From contig VMSR01000029.1 of assembly GCA_013792075.1 (NCBI GenBank), positions 1 through 45,983 on the forward strand: DNA of 45,983 bases. The letters are read 5' to 3'. Positions 1 to 8,300 of this stretch are shown here, one piece after another (position 1 is the stretch's first letter; every line of letters begins with the position of its first letter). The stretch is from Desulfobacula sp. GTDB taxonomy: Bacteria; Desulfobacterota; Desulfobacteria; Desulfobacterales; Desulfobacteraceae. Below the pieces are notes generated by a model. The model ran no database searches. It was not told the DNA's origin and worked only from the letters and a program-made list of their open reading frames with translations. The position numbers were made by a program, and so were the translations under genes.

Positions 1-53
1 CCCTTGTTCAGCACGCTGCCAAATTCCGTCATCTTCTCAAAGTATTGTCGCAT
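1..53 (-). CDS. Probable glutaconyl-CoA decarboxylase alpha subunit, N-terminus only
   Basis: Only the first 17 or so codons lie in the window, starting from an ATG at 53 and running off the left edge. The visible start (MRQYFEKMTEFGSVLNKG) resembles the N-terminus of carboxyltransferase subunits such as glutaconyl-CoA decarboxylase alpha (GcdA), which begin with a YF-x-x-M segment. A GGGAG-like ribosome site lies just upstream. A biotin carrier is encoded divergently next door and a glutaconate CoA-transferase lies beyond it, which supports this assignment. Another acyl-CoA carboxyltransferase of the same family cannot be excluded from so short a piece. Confidence 0.5.
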   Translation of the reverse strand, partial: MRQYFEKMTEFGSVLNK

Positions 54-166
54 TCTTAAACTCCCGGTCCTCTTTTTTGGGTTTCACCGATACAGGCCAT
101 CAAAACACACCCCGATTCTTTGAGACAGGGTGGTATTGCCGTGGCCCTTCCGGTCCATATACTGAC

Positions 167-195
167 TTGACTTTAAATATTTCTTTAAGTATAGA
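167..195 (+). promoter_or_regulatory. Sigma-70-type promoter for the biotin carrier gene
   Basis: TTGACT at 167-172 and TATAGA at 190-195 are separated by 17 bases, close to the housekeeping consensus. Transcription would begin near 202, giving a leader of about 70 bases before the ATG at 274. Confidence 0.55.
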
Positions 196-273
196 CCTAA
201 ACTATCTTGTTTAAAAAAAGTTTGTTTTTTTGCTGACAACCCATCACTTATCTTTTGAACCAAGGAGAATCGA

Positions 274-489
274 ATGAGCACAGAAATTTTAGCCCCCATG
301 CCCGGAACCATCATAGAAGTCCTGGTGAGCCCGGGAGACGAAGTGGTTGAAGGCCAGGAACTGTTGATCCTGGAAGCCATGAAAATGGAAAATCCCATTG
401 TTTCAACCATTGATGGAAAAATCAAAGAAATCAATGTAGCGGTTGACGACAAGGTGGCCACCAAACAGGTAATGCTGACCATTGAATAA
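274..489 (+). CDS. Biotin carrier protein (biotin/lipoyl attachment domain)
   Basis: This 71-residue protein is a complete, free-standing biotinyl domain. The biotin attachment motif EAMKMENP is centred near residue 37, with the lysine between two methionines as the site biotinylated by BirA. In this family the carrier moves CO2 between a carboxyltransferase subunit and a membrane decarboxylase or a biotin carboxylase. It lacks the Pro/Ala-rich linker usual in gamma subunits of Na+-pumping decarboxylases, so it is a minimal form. An AAGGAG ribosome site precedes the ATG. Given the divergent alpha-subunit start at 53 and the nearby glutaconate CoA-transferase, the likely partner is glutaconyl-CoA decarboxylase. 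Methylmalonyl-CoA or oxaloacetate decarboxylase are alternatives. Confidence 0.85.
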   Translation: MSTEILAPMPGTIIEVLVSPGDEVVEGQELLILEAMKMENPIVSTIDGKIKEINVAVDDKVATKQVMLTIE

Positions 490-851
490 ATATCCAATGT
501 CTGCGTTCTGACATTTTTCTCTGCAAAGGGCCTTGTTTCTTTGGCTGGGCTCTTTGCAGGATATCCCTGCCCATATCTCGTTTGTTCCATTTGTTTTATT
601 AAGTTAGAATCCCATAACCATTCTATATGTTTATATTTTTCCAGATTCAGGTTTGTTCCATAATGTAAAACACTGTTCTATTCATTTAAAATAGAAATAA
701 TATAAACCCTTTGTCAAGAAATTTTTTAATCATATTTTTAATCATATTTTATCTTGACTTTGGAAGGGATTTTTAGTTTAGTTGAACCCATTATATGAAA
801 CGGTGTTTTAATAGGCAAGACATAAACAAAAGATAAGATGATGGTTGATCC
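490..851. other. AT-rich intergenic region with hairpin, inverted and direct repeats
   Basis: No gene is seen here. A hairpin (521-532 pairing with 548-559, arms starting CTGCAAAG, one G-T pair) follows the biotin carrier gene but has no T-run. An inverted repeat TTCTATT/AATAGAA (676-682 and 690-696, 7-base spacer) and a 12-base-period direct repeat containing TTAATCAT (about 724-747) lie upstream of the CoA-transferase operon. They are candidate operators, possibly for the IclR regulator encoded in the same operon. A TTGACT at 754-759 could be a -35 element but has no good -10 partner. Confidence 0.4.
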
Positions 852-1835
852 GTGAACACAGGCACACCAGAGAACAAAATAATGTCACTCGCCCAGGCCA
901 TCCGCAGGTATGTGGTAGCGGGTTGCCATATTTCCCTGGGCGGATTCACCGTGAGCCGCAATCCCATGGCGGCCGTCCATGAAATCATCCGTCAGAAAAT
1001 CCGCGGCCTTCACATCTATGCCCACTCCAACGGGCAGGGACTGGACGAACTTATCGGTTCCGGGTGTATCGACCGGGTGGAGATCGCCTATTCCGGCAAC
1101 GGCCGGTTTGCCCCCACCTGTATCTGCTTTAAGCGCCATGTCGTTGAGAACAAGATCGTGGTGGAAGATTATAGTAATTTTCAGATGGCCCTGCGATTCC
1201 TGGCAGGGGCCATGGGCGTTCCCTTTTTGCCCACCTATTCTTCCCTGGGAACCGACATTGTTGAAAAATGGGGATTTGACCCGGCCCTCCGCAACAAGGA
1301 GGCACGACTGCCCAACCAGAAACTGGTGGTCATGGAAGACCCTTTTTCCCAGACAGACCCAAAAGAAAAAATCGTATTGGTGCCCGCCATCTGCCCGGAT
1401 ATCACCATCCTCCATGCCCAGACAGCAGACGCCACCGGCACCACCCGCATTGACGGCCTAACCTTTTGTGATGTGGACCAGGCAAAGGCAGCCCGGCACG
1501 TGATCGTCACCTGTGAAGAAATCGCACCGCCAGGCGCACTTAGCCAGGCCCCCCAGAACAACCAGCTGCCTTCTTTTTGTGTGGATGCCGTTGTACACGT
1601 GCCCTTTGGTGCTTACCCAACCGCCTGTTACGGGCGATATGATTATGATGTTCAATTTTTAAACTGGTACAAGGAGGCGGCCGCAGATCAGGCGGGGTTT
1701 GACGCATTTATATGCGATTATATTCTATCGACAAATGACCATTCCCAAGTAGTTGAAAAAGCCTGCGGCCCAAGGGTTTCACAGATTCTGGCAGACCCTG
1801 TAACCGGATATTCCGACCGGGTAAAAAGAAAATAA
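852..1835 (+). CDS. gctA: Glutaconate CoA-transferase-like, subunit A
   Basis: This 327-residue protein matches the class I CoA-transferase subunit A family, and specifically glutaconate CoA-transferase. It shares the segments ALGGFT-like SLGGFTVSRNP near residue 30, VVEDYSNFQ near 105, and VTCEEI near 220, and ends with a DYDVQFL segment typical of GctA. Subunit A contributes to substrate binding, while the catalytic glutamate is in subunit B. The reaction would transfer CoA from acetyl-CoA to glutarate or glutaconate in the cytoplasm. The start is GTG at 852; an ATG at 882 beginning MSLAQAI is an alternative, because the ribosome site before 852 is weak. The stop overlaps the subunit B start by one base. 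Adjacent glutaryl-CoA dehydrogenase and biotin carrier genes point to glutarate as the substrate, by inference. Confidence 0.85.
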   Translation: MNTGTPENKIMSLAQAIRRYVVAGCHISLGGFTVSRNPMAAVHEIIRQKIRGLHIYAHSNGQGLDELIGSGCIDRVEIAYSGNGRFAPTCICFKRHVVENKIVVEDYSNFQMALRFLAGAMGVPFLPTYSSLGTDIVEKWGFDPALRNKEARLPNQKLVVMEDPFSQTDPKEKIVLVPAICPDITILHAQTADATGTTRIDGLTFCDVDQAKAARHVIVTCEEIAPPGALSQAPQNNQLPSFCVDAVVHVPFGAYPTACYGRYDYDVQFLNWYKEAAADQAGFDAFICDYILSTNDHSQVVEKACGPRVSQILADPVTGYSDRVKRK

Positions 1836-2596
1836 TGGACTATTCCGCCCAGGAAATAATGGTGCTGTCTGCAGCCCGCCTGATCAAAGACAAGGATATT
1901 GTCTTATGCGGTACGGGCCTATCCATGCTGGCGGCAGTGGCGGCCAAGCATATATACGCACCCGGATGCATGGTTTTTTTCGAAAGCGGGGCCATTGATT
2001 CCCGGCTGGAAAAACTGCCCCTGGCTGTTTCCGATTCCCGGGTAATGTACGGGGCATCCATTTTTTGTTCGCTTGTGGAAGCCTTTTCATTCATGCAAAA
2101 CAAGAAGACAGGTGCCAATATCGTGGGCATCATCGGTGCGGCCCAGATTGACCCCTATGGGAACCTGAATTCAACCATGATCGGGGAGTATGGCCATGTA
2201 ACGGCACGATTTGCCGGCAGCGGCGGCGCTTGTGATGTGGGCTCTTTTGTGAATACCAAAATCATTTTTATGAAACTGGAAAAAAGAAAATTTGTGGAGA
2301 AACTCGCCTACATGACCAGCCCGGGCTGGATGGAAGGCGGCACCAGCCGGGCCCAAGCCGGTATTGCGGCCAGGGGTCCTTCCGTTGTTATCACGGACAT
2401 GGGTATTATGGGATTTGAAAAGACAAGCAAACGAATGTTTCTCAAACATACCTATCCGGGTATAGACCCGGAACAGGTGAAAGAAAAGGTAAGTTTTGAC
2501 CTTGATATTTCTTGTGCCACCCAATTGGCAGACCCCATGCCCAGTGAATTAAAAATTCTGAGAGAAAAAACAGACCCGGAAAGATTGATACTATAG
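1835..2596 (+). CDS. gctB: Glutaconate CoA-transferase-like, subunit B
   Basis: This 253-residue subunit carries the ESGAID motif, with Glu50 at the place of the catalytic glutamate that forms the glutamyl-CoA thioester in this family. GTGL near 26-29, IGAAQIDPYGNLNST near 95 and TSPGWM near 160 are all typical of GctB. It pairs with the subunit A gene, which it overlaps in a TAATG arrangement, so translation is probably coupled and the subunits made in equal amounts. It is slightly shorter at the C-terminus than the Acidaminococcus enzyme. Function is well supported at family level; substrate (glutarate versus glutaconate) is inferred from neighbours. Confidence 0.87.
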   Translation: MDYSAQEIMVLSAARLIKDKDIVLCGTGLSMLAAVAAKHIYAPGCMVFFESGAIDSRLEKLPLAVSDSRVMYGASIFCSLVEAFSFMQNKKTGANIVGIIGAAQIDPYGNLNSTMIGEYGHVTARFAGSGGACDVGSFVNTKIIFMKLEKRKFVEKLAYMTSPGWMEGGTSRAQAGIAARGPSVVITDMGIMGFEKTSKRMFLKHTYPGIDPEQVKEKVSFDLDISCATQLADPMPSELKILREKTDPERLIL

Positions 2597-2609
2597 CCAA
2601 AGGAAAACC

Positions 2610-3389
2610 ATGCTTCCAAAAGATCCCAAAAAACTCAATGCCATTGAAAAGGCCCTTGAGATCATGCTCAAATTCCAGGACACCAAACCCAGGTGGGGTA
2701 TCCGGGAACTTTCTTCGGAACTTGAATTCAGCCCGGCAACGGTGCAACGGATACTTCAGGTGCTCAAATCCTATGAATTCATCCGCCAAGATCCCAAAAC
2801 CCGGCAGTATTATATCGGCAATATCTTTTATCGGTTCCTTGAAAACCTGAACACCTCCAACAACCTGACCGGCATCGGTAAAAGCTATATGGAAGAAGTG
2901 GCAAAAGCCACCCTTGAAACCGTTCACCTGAACATCATTGAGGGCAGTATGCGTATCTGTATCGACACCATAGAATCCCACAAAGTCCTTAGGGCAGGTA
3001 TGCCCATAGGAAACCAGTCGCCGCTCTATGCCGGGGCCTCTGCCAAATGCCTTCTGGCTTTTTCTTCGGATGCCTTTAAAAAAGACTATTTTCAAGCCAC
3101 AAAACTTTTGCCCCTGACAGAGAACACCATCGTTGATCCGGCCAAATTGCAGGATGAACTGGACAAAATAAAACGCCAGGGATATGCCATAAGTCTGGGA
3201 GAGCGGACGCCTGGACTTGGCTCCTTGAGTGCCCCTGTTTTTAATTATAAAGGTGACATTCTGGCAAGCCTGAGTCTGGCCATACCGGAAATAAGGATCT
3301 CTGCCCAGGATCACCTTTCAAATTGTACGCGCATATTAACGGGTGCTGCCCGGTCTTTTTCACAGGCCATGGGCAAGACCACCCCCTAA
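2610..3389 (+). CDS. IclR-family transcriptional regulator
   Basis: This 259-residue protein has the IclR layout: an N-terminal winged helix (about residues 8-70, WGIRELSSELEFSPATVQRILQVL as recognition region) and a C-terminal effector-binding domain (about 80-255) with a GMPIGNQSPLYAGASAKCLLAF segment that lines the small-molecule pocket in relatives. It begins 13 bases after gctB with an AAAGGAAA ribosome site and is followed 39 bases later by the dehydrogenase, so it sits inside the operon. IclR proteins often control aromatic and dicarboxylic acid catabolism. The inferred role is control of this cluster in response to glutarate or a CoA intermediate; the operator is not established. Confidence 0.88.
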   Translation: MLPKDPKKLNAIEKALEIMLKFQDTKPRWGIRELSSELEFSPATVQRILQVLKSYEFIRQDPKTRQYYIGNIFYRFLENLNTSNNLTGIGKSYMEEVAKATLETVHLNIIEGSMRICIDTIESHKVLRAGMPIGNQSPLYAGASAKCLLAFSSDAFKKDYFQATKLLPLTENTIVDPAKLQDELDKIKRQGYAISLGERTPGLGSLSAPVFNYKGDILASLSLAIPEIRISAQDHLSNCTRILTGAARSFSQAMGKTTP

Positions 3390-3428
3390 ATTTATAGTTA
3401 CCTGACACCTAACCGATGAGGAGGAAAA

Positions 3429-4592
3429 ATGGATTTTAAATTATCAACCGAGCTTCAGATGCTCCAGAAAGAAGTCCGGAACTTTGCAAAAAAACAGATT
3501 GAACCCTATGCAGACGAATGGGATGAAAAGCACTATCTGCCGATCAAAGAGGTCATGCGCCCCCTGGGAGAACTGGGATATTTCGGTACTGTTATTCCCG
3601 AAGAATACGGCGGAGAAGACATGGGCTTCATGGCGGCCATGATTGTTACCGAAGAACTGGCAAAGGTTTCTTCCTCCTTAAGGGTCCAGGTGAATATGCA
3701 GGTATTGGGCTGCGCCTACACCATCTTCAAATACGGCAATGACGCGGTAAAGAAAAAATACGTGAAGAAACTCTGCACCGCTGAATATATCGGCGGCTTC
3801 GGCATCACAGAATCCGATGCAGGCTCTGATGTGATGGCCATGGCCTCCACAGCAGAAGACAAGGGGGATCACTGGCTTTTAAACGGATCCAAAACATGGA
3901 TCTCCAATGCCAATGTGGCCGACTGCCTTCTTTATTATGCCTATACAGACAAGTCCGCCGGCTCCAAAGGGCTTTCCGCCTTTGTCATTGAACCCAAAAA
4001 CTTTGCCGGCATCAAAACCTCATCCCTTGACAAACTGGGCTCCCATTCCTCCCCCACAGGAGAACTTTTCCTGGACAACGTCAAAGTTCCCAAGGAAAAC
4101 ATTCTGGGAAACCCCGGTGACGGCACAAAAATTGTTTTTTCCTCCCTGAACCAGACTCGGCTTTCAGCTGCGGCCGGTGGTGTGGGACTCGCCCAGGCCT
4201 GCCTGGATGCCGCCACCAAGTATTGCAATGAAAGAAAACAATTTGGCAAAAAAATCGGCGAGTTCCAGATGAACCAGGATATGATTGCCCAGATGACAAC
4301 GGAAATAGAAGCCGCCCGCCTCCTGGTGTACAAGGCCGCCTGGGCCAAGGATCAGGGCAGACTCAACAACGGGTTGGATGTGGCCATGGCCAAATACTTT
4401 GCAGGAGAGGTGGCCACCAAGTGTTCCAATTTTGCCATGAGAATCCTGGGCGCCTATGGATATTCCACTGAATATCCTGTGGCCAGATACTATAGAGATG
4501 CCCCCACCTATTCCATGGTGGAAGGCTCTGCCAATATCTGTAAAATGATCATTGCCCTGGATCAGCTGGGTATCAAAAAAGCCAACAGATAA
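3429..4592 (+). CDS. Acyl-CoA dehydrogenase, probable non-decarboxylating glutaryl-CoA dehydrogenase
   Basis: This 387-residue flavoprotein has the full acyl-CoA dehydrogenase fold: GGFGITESDAGSD (FAD and substrate loop near 123-135), SKTWISNA, and the catalytic base in MVEGSANI (Glu365). Arg85 aligns with the arginine that binds the distal carboxylate of glutaryl-CoA in characterised enzymes. Two positions needed for decarboxylation differ by my alignment: the residue just before the catalytic Glu is Val364 rather than Tyr, and the position of human Glu87 is Ala78. Those changes are the known hallmark of non-decarboxylating glutaryl-CoA dehydrogenase, which releases glutaconyl-CoA. A biotin-dependent decarboxylase next door fits that product. 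A GAGGAGG ribosome site precedes the ATG. Benzylsuccinyl- or other CoA dehydrogenase function is less likely. Confidence 0.78.
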   Translation: MDFKLSTELQMLQKEVRNFAKKQIEPYADEWDEKHYLPIKEVMRPLGELGYFGTVIPEEYGGEDMGFMAAMIVTEELAKVSSSLRVQVNMQVLGCAYTIFKYGNDAVKKKYVKKLCTAEYIGGFGITESDAGSDVMAMASTAEDKGDHWLLNGSKTWISNANVADCLLYYAYTDKSAGSKGLSAFVIEPKNFAGIKTSSLDKLGSHSSPTGELFLDNVKVPKENILGNPGDGTKIVFSSLNQTRLSAAAGGVGLAQACLDAATKYCNERKQFGKKIGEFQMNQDMIAQMTTEIEAARLLVYKAAWAKDQGRLNNGLDVAMAKYFAGEVATKCSNFAMRILGAYGYSTEYPVARYYRDAPTYSMVEGSANICKMIIALDQLGIKKANR

Positions 4593-4600
4593 ATCAATCA

Positions 4601-4687
4601 ATGGGGTCAGCACCAATGGGGTCAGGCTTGTGTTATTGGGTTTTGGATAAAACCCAATAACACAAGCCTGACCCCAAACTGACCCCA
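4601..4687. repeat. Palindromic TGGGGTCAG element (REP/RAYT-like)
   Basis: A perfect 28-bp inverted repeat (4617-4644 and 4649-4676) surrounds a 4-base loop. Its outer end TGGGGTCAG is repeated again outside the palindrome at 4602-4610, with the matching CTGACCCCA at 4679-4687, so the element is nested. The sequence resembles dispersed palindromes associated with REP-associated tyrosine transposases. It lies between the dehydrogenase stop and the next ribosome site and could also weaken read-through within the operon. There is no T-run. Confidence 0.75.
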
Positions 4688-4713
4688 CCCCCCTTTTAAA
4701 CGGAGGAATCCCA

Positions 4714-5100
4714 ATGGATCCCAAAGAAATTGCCAAACGAACAGGCGAAACCGCCAAGCTCTATTTTTCAACGGTACGTGACGAGGACAAACCCTATAAT
4801 TTATGGCGACATTTTGACAAAGACCTTGCAAAGGACATGTCCCTGTACATTACCGGCCAGATGTATGCCAGAAAAAAAATCCCCCATACCACCCGCCAGC
4901 TGATCACGGTTGCAGCCCTGACCGTCCTTTCCAAGCCCGATGAACTCAAGCTCCACACCCATGCGGCCCTGAACGTGGGGTGCACCAGGGAAGAAATTGC
5001 AGAGGTGATCTTCCAGACCAGTATCTACGGCGGTGTGCCGGCAGCCAACACGGCATTGAGCGTACTAAAAGAAGTATTAGAGGAACGGGGGGAAGCATAA
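4714..5100 (+). CDS. Carboxymuconolactone decarboxylase / AhpD-like family protein
   Basis: This 128-residue protein belongs to the AhpD-like CMD family: helical, with TTRQLITVAALTVL near residues 56-69 and ELKLHTHAALNVGCTREEIAEVI near 75-97, ending in the TAANTAL-like AANTALSV segment. The CxxC of peroxidase-type AhpD members is absent; a single cysteine is at about 89, so a redox role is not shown. A CGGAGGA ribosome site lies 8-12 bases before the ATG. It follows the glutaryl-CoA dehydrogenase, separated by the palindrome, and may be part of the same operon. Function in glutarate metabolism is unknown. Confidence 0.8.
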   Translation: MDPKEIAKRTGETAKLYFSTVRDEDKPYNLWRHFDKDLAKDMSLYITGQMYARKKIPHTTRQLITVAALTVLSKPDELKLHTHAALNVGCTREEIAEVIFQTSIYGGVPAANTALSVLKEVLEERGEA

Positions 5101-5296
5101 GCCAGCAGGCGATTAAAATGATTATCGTCACAGGTTTAATATGCACTTGCCTTAGACTTGCATAGCTGATACACATCAAAAATACATGTTGCCGATAGCG
5201 CCATGGCAAAAGATGAAAAATATAAACAATTCATTACGGCACGCACCCCTATAGCGGCTTTGTTTTAACTTTTTATCACTCCCAAAGGAGATACAA

Positions 5297-5716
5297 ATGA
5301 AACTATTTCCCAAATTGCTACTTGCCCTTGCCTTGATCGTTGGCGGCATGGGAATGCCTGCTTTCGCGGGTGACACTGACCCGCTGTTTGTGAATCTGAC
5401 CACCGATGATTCGCACAGAGCCAATATGGCGATTTCCTTCGGAAAGAATCAATTTGAACGTGGACATCCGCTTACAATTTTTCTCAATGATAAAGGGGTG
5501 AATATTGGTTCCAAGGAGAACTCCGCCAAGTTTGCCGACCACCAGAAGGCTCTGGGCGAAATTATGAACAAAGGGGGCACGGTCCTGATCTGCCCCATGT
5601 GCATTAAGCACTACGGTATTAAGGAAGCCGATTTGTTGACAGGATTAAAGGTCGGCAACCCGGACCGCACGGGAGGTGCGCTATTCAAGGACAACACCCA
5701 GACGCTTTCCTGGTAA
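5297..5716 (+). CDS. Periplasmic DsrE-like sulfur-relay family protein
   Basis: This 139-residue protein starts with a signal peptide (residues 1-24, hydrophobic LLLALALIVGGMGM, cleavage after AFA). The mature part has a DsrE/DsrF-like fold signature: LFVNLTTDDSHRANMAISFG, then HPLTIFLNDKGV, then VLICPMCIKHYGI. The CPMC pair sits where DsrE-type proteins often carry their sulfur-transfer cysteine, here near residues 99-102. Cytoplasmic DsrE proteins relay sulfur; exported members are poorly characterised, so a periplasmic sulfur or redox role is only an inference. An AAAGGAGA ribosome site precedes the ATG. The preceding 196 bases show no gene. It appears to be a single-gene unit, followed by a short GTTCGGCCGAAC palindrome. 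Confidence 0.75.
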   Translation: MKLFPKLLLALALIVGGMGMPAFAGDTDPLFVNLTTDDSHRANMAISFGKNQFERGHPLTIFLNDKGVNIGSKENSAKFADHQKALGEIMNKGGTVLICPMCIKHYGIKEADLLTGLKVGNPDRTGGALFKDNTQTLSW

Positions 5717-5749
5717 GTTCGGCCGAACCATTCAGATATATAGCTTGAC

Positions 5750-6571
5750 CTAACATTTGCCCAGGAGGGTGTTCCAGATACCGTCGGGACATCGCCTTTC
5801 AATGACATGGACTTTTTTTGCAGAAAGGGATGCCATGATCTTGGTGGTCTCTGAATTTAAAAGCCCGGACAGGATAAACCATTTTTTTCCTAGAAAAGAG
5901 GGATGTGCGATCAAGTGCTGCATAACATCATAGTGGATATTGGCCACCAACAGGTCGCAGGGGATGGAGATCACCTCTTCCCCCTTTGCCTGGAAGGCAA
6001 GGATTTGATTTTCAAACCCATTGAGGCGTATATTCTTTAGGGTGGTTATCACAGCCAGCAGGTTGAAATCACAGGCCAGAACCCTGTCACACCCAAGGGC
6101 GGCAGCCCCCAGAGAGAGAATCCCCGTACCCGTACCAATGTCCAGAACCGTTTTAATCTTTTCCCGGGTACACAGCCGATGGACCAGTGTCAAACAGTCT
6201 TCCGTGGTCTGATGCCGGCCTGTACCGAAAACCACCCCCGGATCTAAAAGGATTTCCCGAAATTCAGGTTTTGCATCTTTTCCAGGGCGATCCCAGGGCG
6301 GGGCAATGCAAAAATTTTCCACAAAATAGGGTTCGATCTTGTCCCCGTGCCATTGCTCGCAGGTCATTTCATAGGTTTCAACCAGTGTTATCTGGGGATT
6401 TTTGACCTTTATCTGTTCAATCAGGGAGGCTGCCTGGCTGGAAAAAAAGACAAAGGCAGTCTCTTCCTCCACCCAGGTGCCCAAGAACCGTTCATCCTTT
6501 TCCACAAGACCGTCAGGTTCCGGCACACCGTCAAAATTATAAATTATCAACTGGGCATATGGATTTTTCAT
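5750..6571 (-). CDS. PrmA-like class I SAM-dependent methyltransferase (divergent)
   Basis: This 273-residue protein has the methyltransferase half of ribosomal protein L11 methyltransferase PrmA: LDPGVVFGTGRHQTTEDCL near 108-126, SAM motif DIGTGTGILSLGAA near 143-156, ACDFN as the acidic end of strand 2, and a NIHYDVM segment where PrmA has NI(I/L)A. Its N-terminus does not match the usual L11-binding domain closely. A second, more typical PrmA is encoded at 9303-10232, so this copy may have another substrate. It starts ten bases after the sensor kinase stop and is the last gene of a three-gene minus-strand operon, which hints at a role tied to that sensor. Confidence 0.75.
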   Translation of the reverse strand: MKNPYAQLIIYNFDGVPEPDGLVEKDERFLGTWVEEETAFVFFSSQAASLIEQIKVKNPQITLVETYEMTCEQWHGDKIEPYFVENFCIAPPWDRPGKDAKPEFREILLDPGVVFGTGRHQTTEDCLTLVHRLCTREKIKTVLDIGTGTGILSLGAAALGCDRVLACDFNLLAVITTLKNIRLNGFENQILAFQAKGEEVISIPCDLLVANIHYDVMQHLIAHPSFLGKKWFILSGLLNSETTKIMASLSAKKVHVIERRCPDGIWNTLLGKC

Positions 6572-6581
6572 TTAGAATTCT

Positions 6582-8291
6582 CTAAGAAGATTTGCTTTCC
6601 AGGGCAGGCAGATAAACGCAGAATACGCTCCCCTCTCCCGGCCTGCTGTCAACGGTTATTACGCCCCCGTGATTCTCCGTAATACCGAATACAGCTGCCA
6701 GACCCATCCCCGTTCCAACCCCCATCTGCTTGGTGGTAAAAAACGGATCAAAGATTCTTGGGAGTATCTCCTTGTCAATACCCCGGCCCTTGTCTTCTAA
6801 ACAAAAAAGGACAAATCGGCCGGACACCACTTTTTCCAGGGAGACCGGCTTTTTATCAAGAACCACATTCCGGGTTTCCACACGCAAATCCCCTTTTCCC
6901 GGCATGGCCTCGGAAGCGTTGAGCAAAAGGTTCATGATGACCTGCTCCATCTGGGACCTGTCCGCATGAACACTCCACAGGTCAGGGCTATAGACCGTCC
7001 TGATCACCAGGTCTTTTCTGCTGCGGCTAAATATGCCCAGGTTTTGCCTGAGCACCTCGTTAAGGTTCAAAGGGCCCGGGTCGTATTTTCCGCTTCTGGC
7101 AAACCCCAAAAGCTGCTGGATGGACTGGGAACCTGTATCAACCAATTTACGAATTTTTTCCGCTTTTTCAATATTGGGATGACCGGTGTCTGTCAATTTC
7201 TGGATCAGGGAAGCATATCCGGTAATGGCCATGAACAGGTTATTAAACTCATGGGCGATCCCGCCGGCCAGAGTGCCTATGGCCTCAAGCTTCTGAACGG
7301 TTAAAAGCCTGGATTCAATCTCTTTTCTTTCCCGGATCTGGAGGGTTAATTGTTCATTGATTTCATGCAATTCCCTGGTTCTTTTTTCAACCTTCTGCTC
7401 CAGGTTGTGCTGGTGGTCCTCAAGCTGATCCCAACTTGAGACAAACAACTCCCGGATATTATTAAAGGCCAGTTTTAAATTCCGGACCTCTTCTACTTCT
7501 GTCGTATTCCCCTCCAGGCAAATGGATGCCAGATTGGTCCTCAGATTTTTCCCGTCATGGCTCTGGCGGAGCATGGACAATTGTCCCACAAAGGCTGCCA
7601 GAGAGGACATGTTTTTCCGAATCACCAGAAAAATAAGGAACAGGGTGATCAGGAGCACCAGGAATCCGGTTCCCAGCATAATGCCCCCCAGCATCCAAAG
7701 ATGCTGTTTCACATCCTGTCTTGAAAACCCCACGCGAAGTCTCCCCATGGGCTCTCCCATATAGGTGATTTCCCAGATGGCATCAAATATCATTTCCTGA
7801 TTCCGGCCACGGACAGATCCCTTGTCAAAGATATCTGCGGTAAGTGTTGACACATAAATCTTAAACACATCCCGGCTCATATCCTTTTTCACCCGATCCG
7901 TATGGACATACAAAGGGGTATGTTCGTCCATGATCCTTGCCAGGGGGAACTGGTTCCGGCCGATAAAGGTCTCATTGTCTGCAATCAGAATCTTTCCATT
8001 TTGATCGGTGAGTACAAAATACAAAATAGACGGATTTGCCTCTTTTGCATTGGACAATGTCATCATCAGATACCGAAAGTTTCGACCATACATCATGTGT
8101 CCCAGCCTTTTTTTCATGGCATCGGTTTCATAGTAGATCCGATTCAGTTCCGTCTGCTGAAACTGCTGCTTTACAATAATGGTCACCATTGAGGTGATTG
8201 AAAGGATCATGAGGCTTACAATAATAAAGACAGAAACCAACAGCTTTGTCTGGAGTGTTTTTCTAAAGGGTATTTTTTGTAAAAATTTCAC
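6582..8291 (-). CDS. Membrane sensor histidine kinase
   Basis: This 569-residue kinase has a membrane segment at about 17-40, a periplasmic sensor region to about 196, a second membrane segment at about 200-224, a coiled coil at about 285-335, then HisKA with the phosphorylated His347 in GGIAHEFNN, and a HATPase_c domain with [10 protein letters not shown] (Asn458), DKGRGI and GTGMGLA. Hybrid or receiver domains are absent and no response regulator gene is adjacent. The start is GTG, nine bases after the stop of the upstream periplasmic protein gene. The FNN form of the H-box is common in NtrB-like and chemosensory kinases. The partner regulator is unknown; the NtrC-type proteins encoded elsewhere in the window are possible but unproven. 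Confidence 0.87.
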   Translation of the reverse strand: MKFLQKIPFRKTLQTKLLVSVFIIVSLMILSITSMVTIIVKQQFQQTELNRIYYETDAMKKRLGHMMYGRNFRYLMMTLSNAKEANPSILYFVLTDQNGKILIADNETFIGRNQFPLARIMDEHTPLYVHTDRVKKDMSRDVFKIYVSTLTADIFDKGSVRGRNQEMIFDAIWEITYMGEPMGRLRVGFSRQDVKQHLWMLGGIMLGTGFLVLLITLFLIFLVIRKNMSSLAAFVGQLSMLRQSHDGKNLRTNLASICLEGNTTEVEEVRNLKLAFNNIRELFVSSWDQLEDHQHNLEQKVEKRTRELHEINEQLTLQIRERKEIESRLLTVQKLEAIGTLAGGIAHEFNNLFMAITGYASLIQKLTDTGHPNIEKAEKIRKLVDTGSQSIQQLLGFARSGKYDPGPLNLNEVLRQNLGIFSRSRKDLVIRTVYSPDLWSVHADRSQMEQVIMNLLLNASEAMPGKGDLRVETRNVVLDKKPVSLEKVVSGRFVLFCLEDKGRGIDKEILPRIFDPFFTTKQMGVGTGMGLAAVFGITENHGGVITVDSRPGEGSVFCVYLPALESKSS

Positions 8292-8300
8292 TCAAATAGC

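Noticed and set aside
521-559. Hairpin after the biotin carrier as a Rho-independent terminator
   Set aside because: The stem is good but no T-run follows on either strand.
84-590. A 168-codon minus-strand frame across the biotin carrier gene
   Set aside because: It is the shadow of the biotin carrier gene and its flanks, has no family features and would cover the carrier's promoter.
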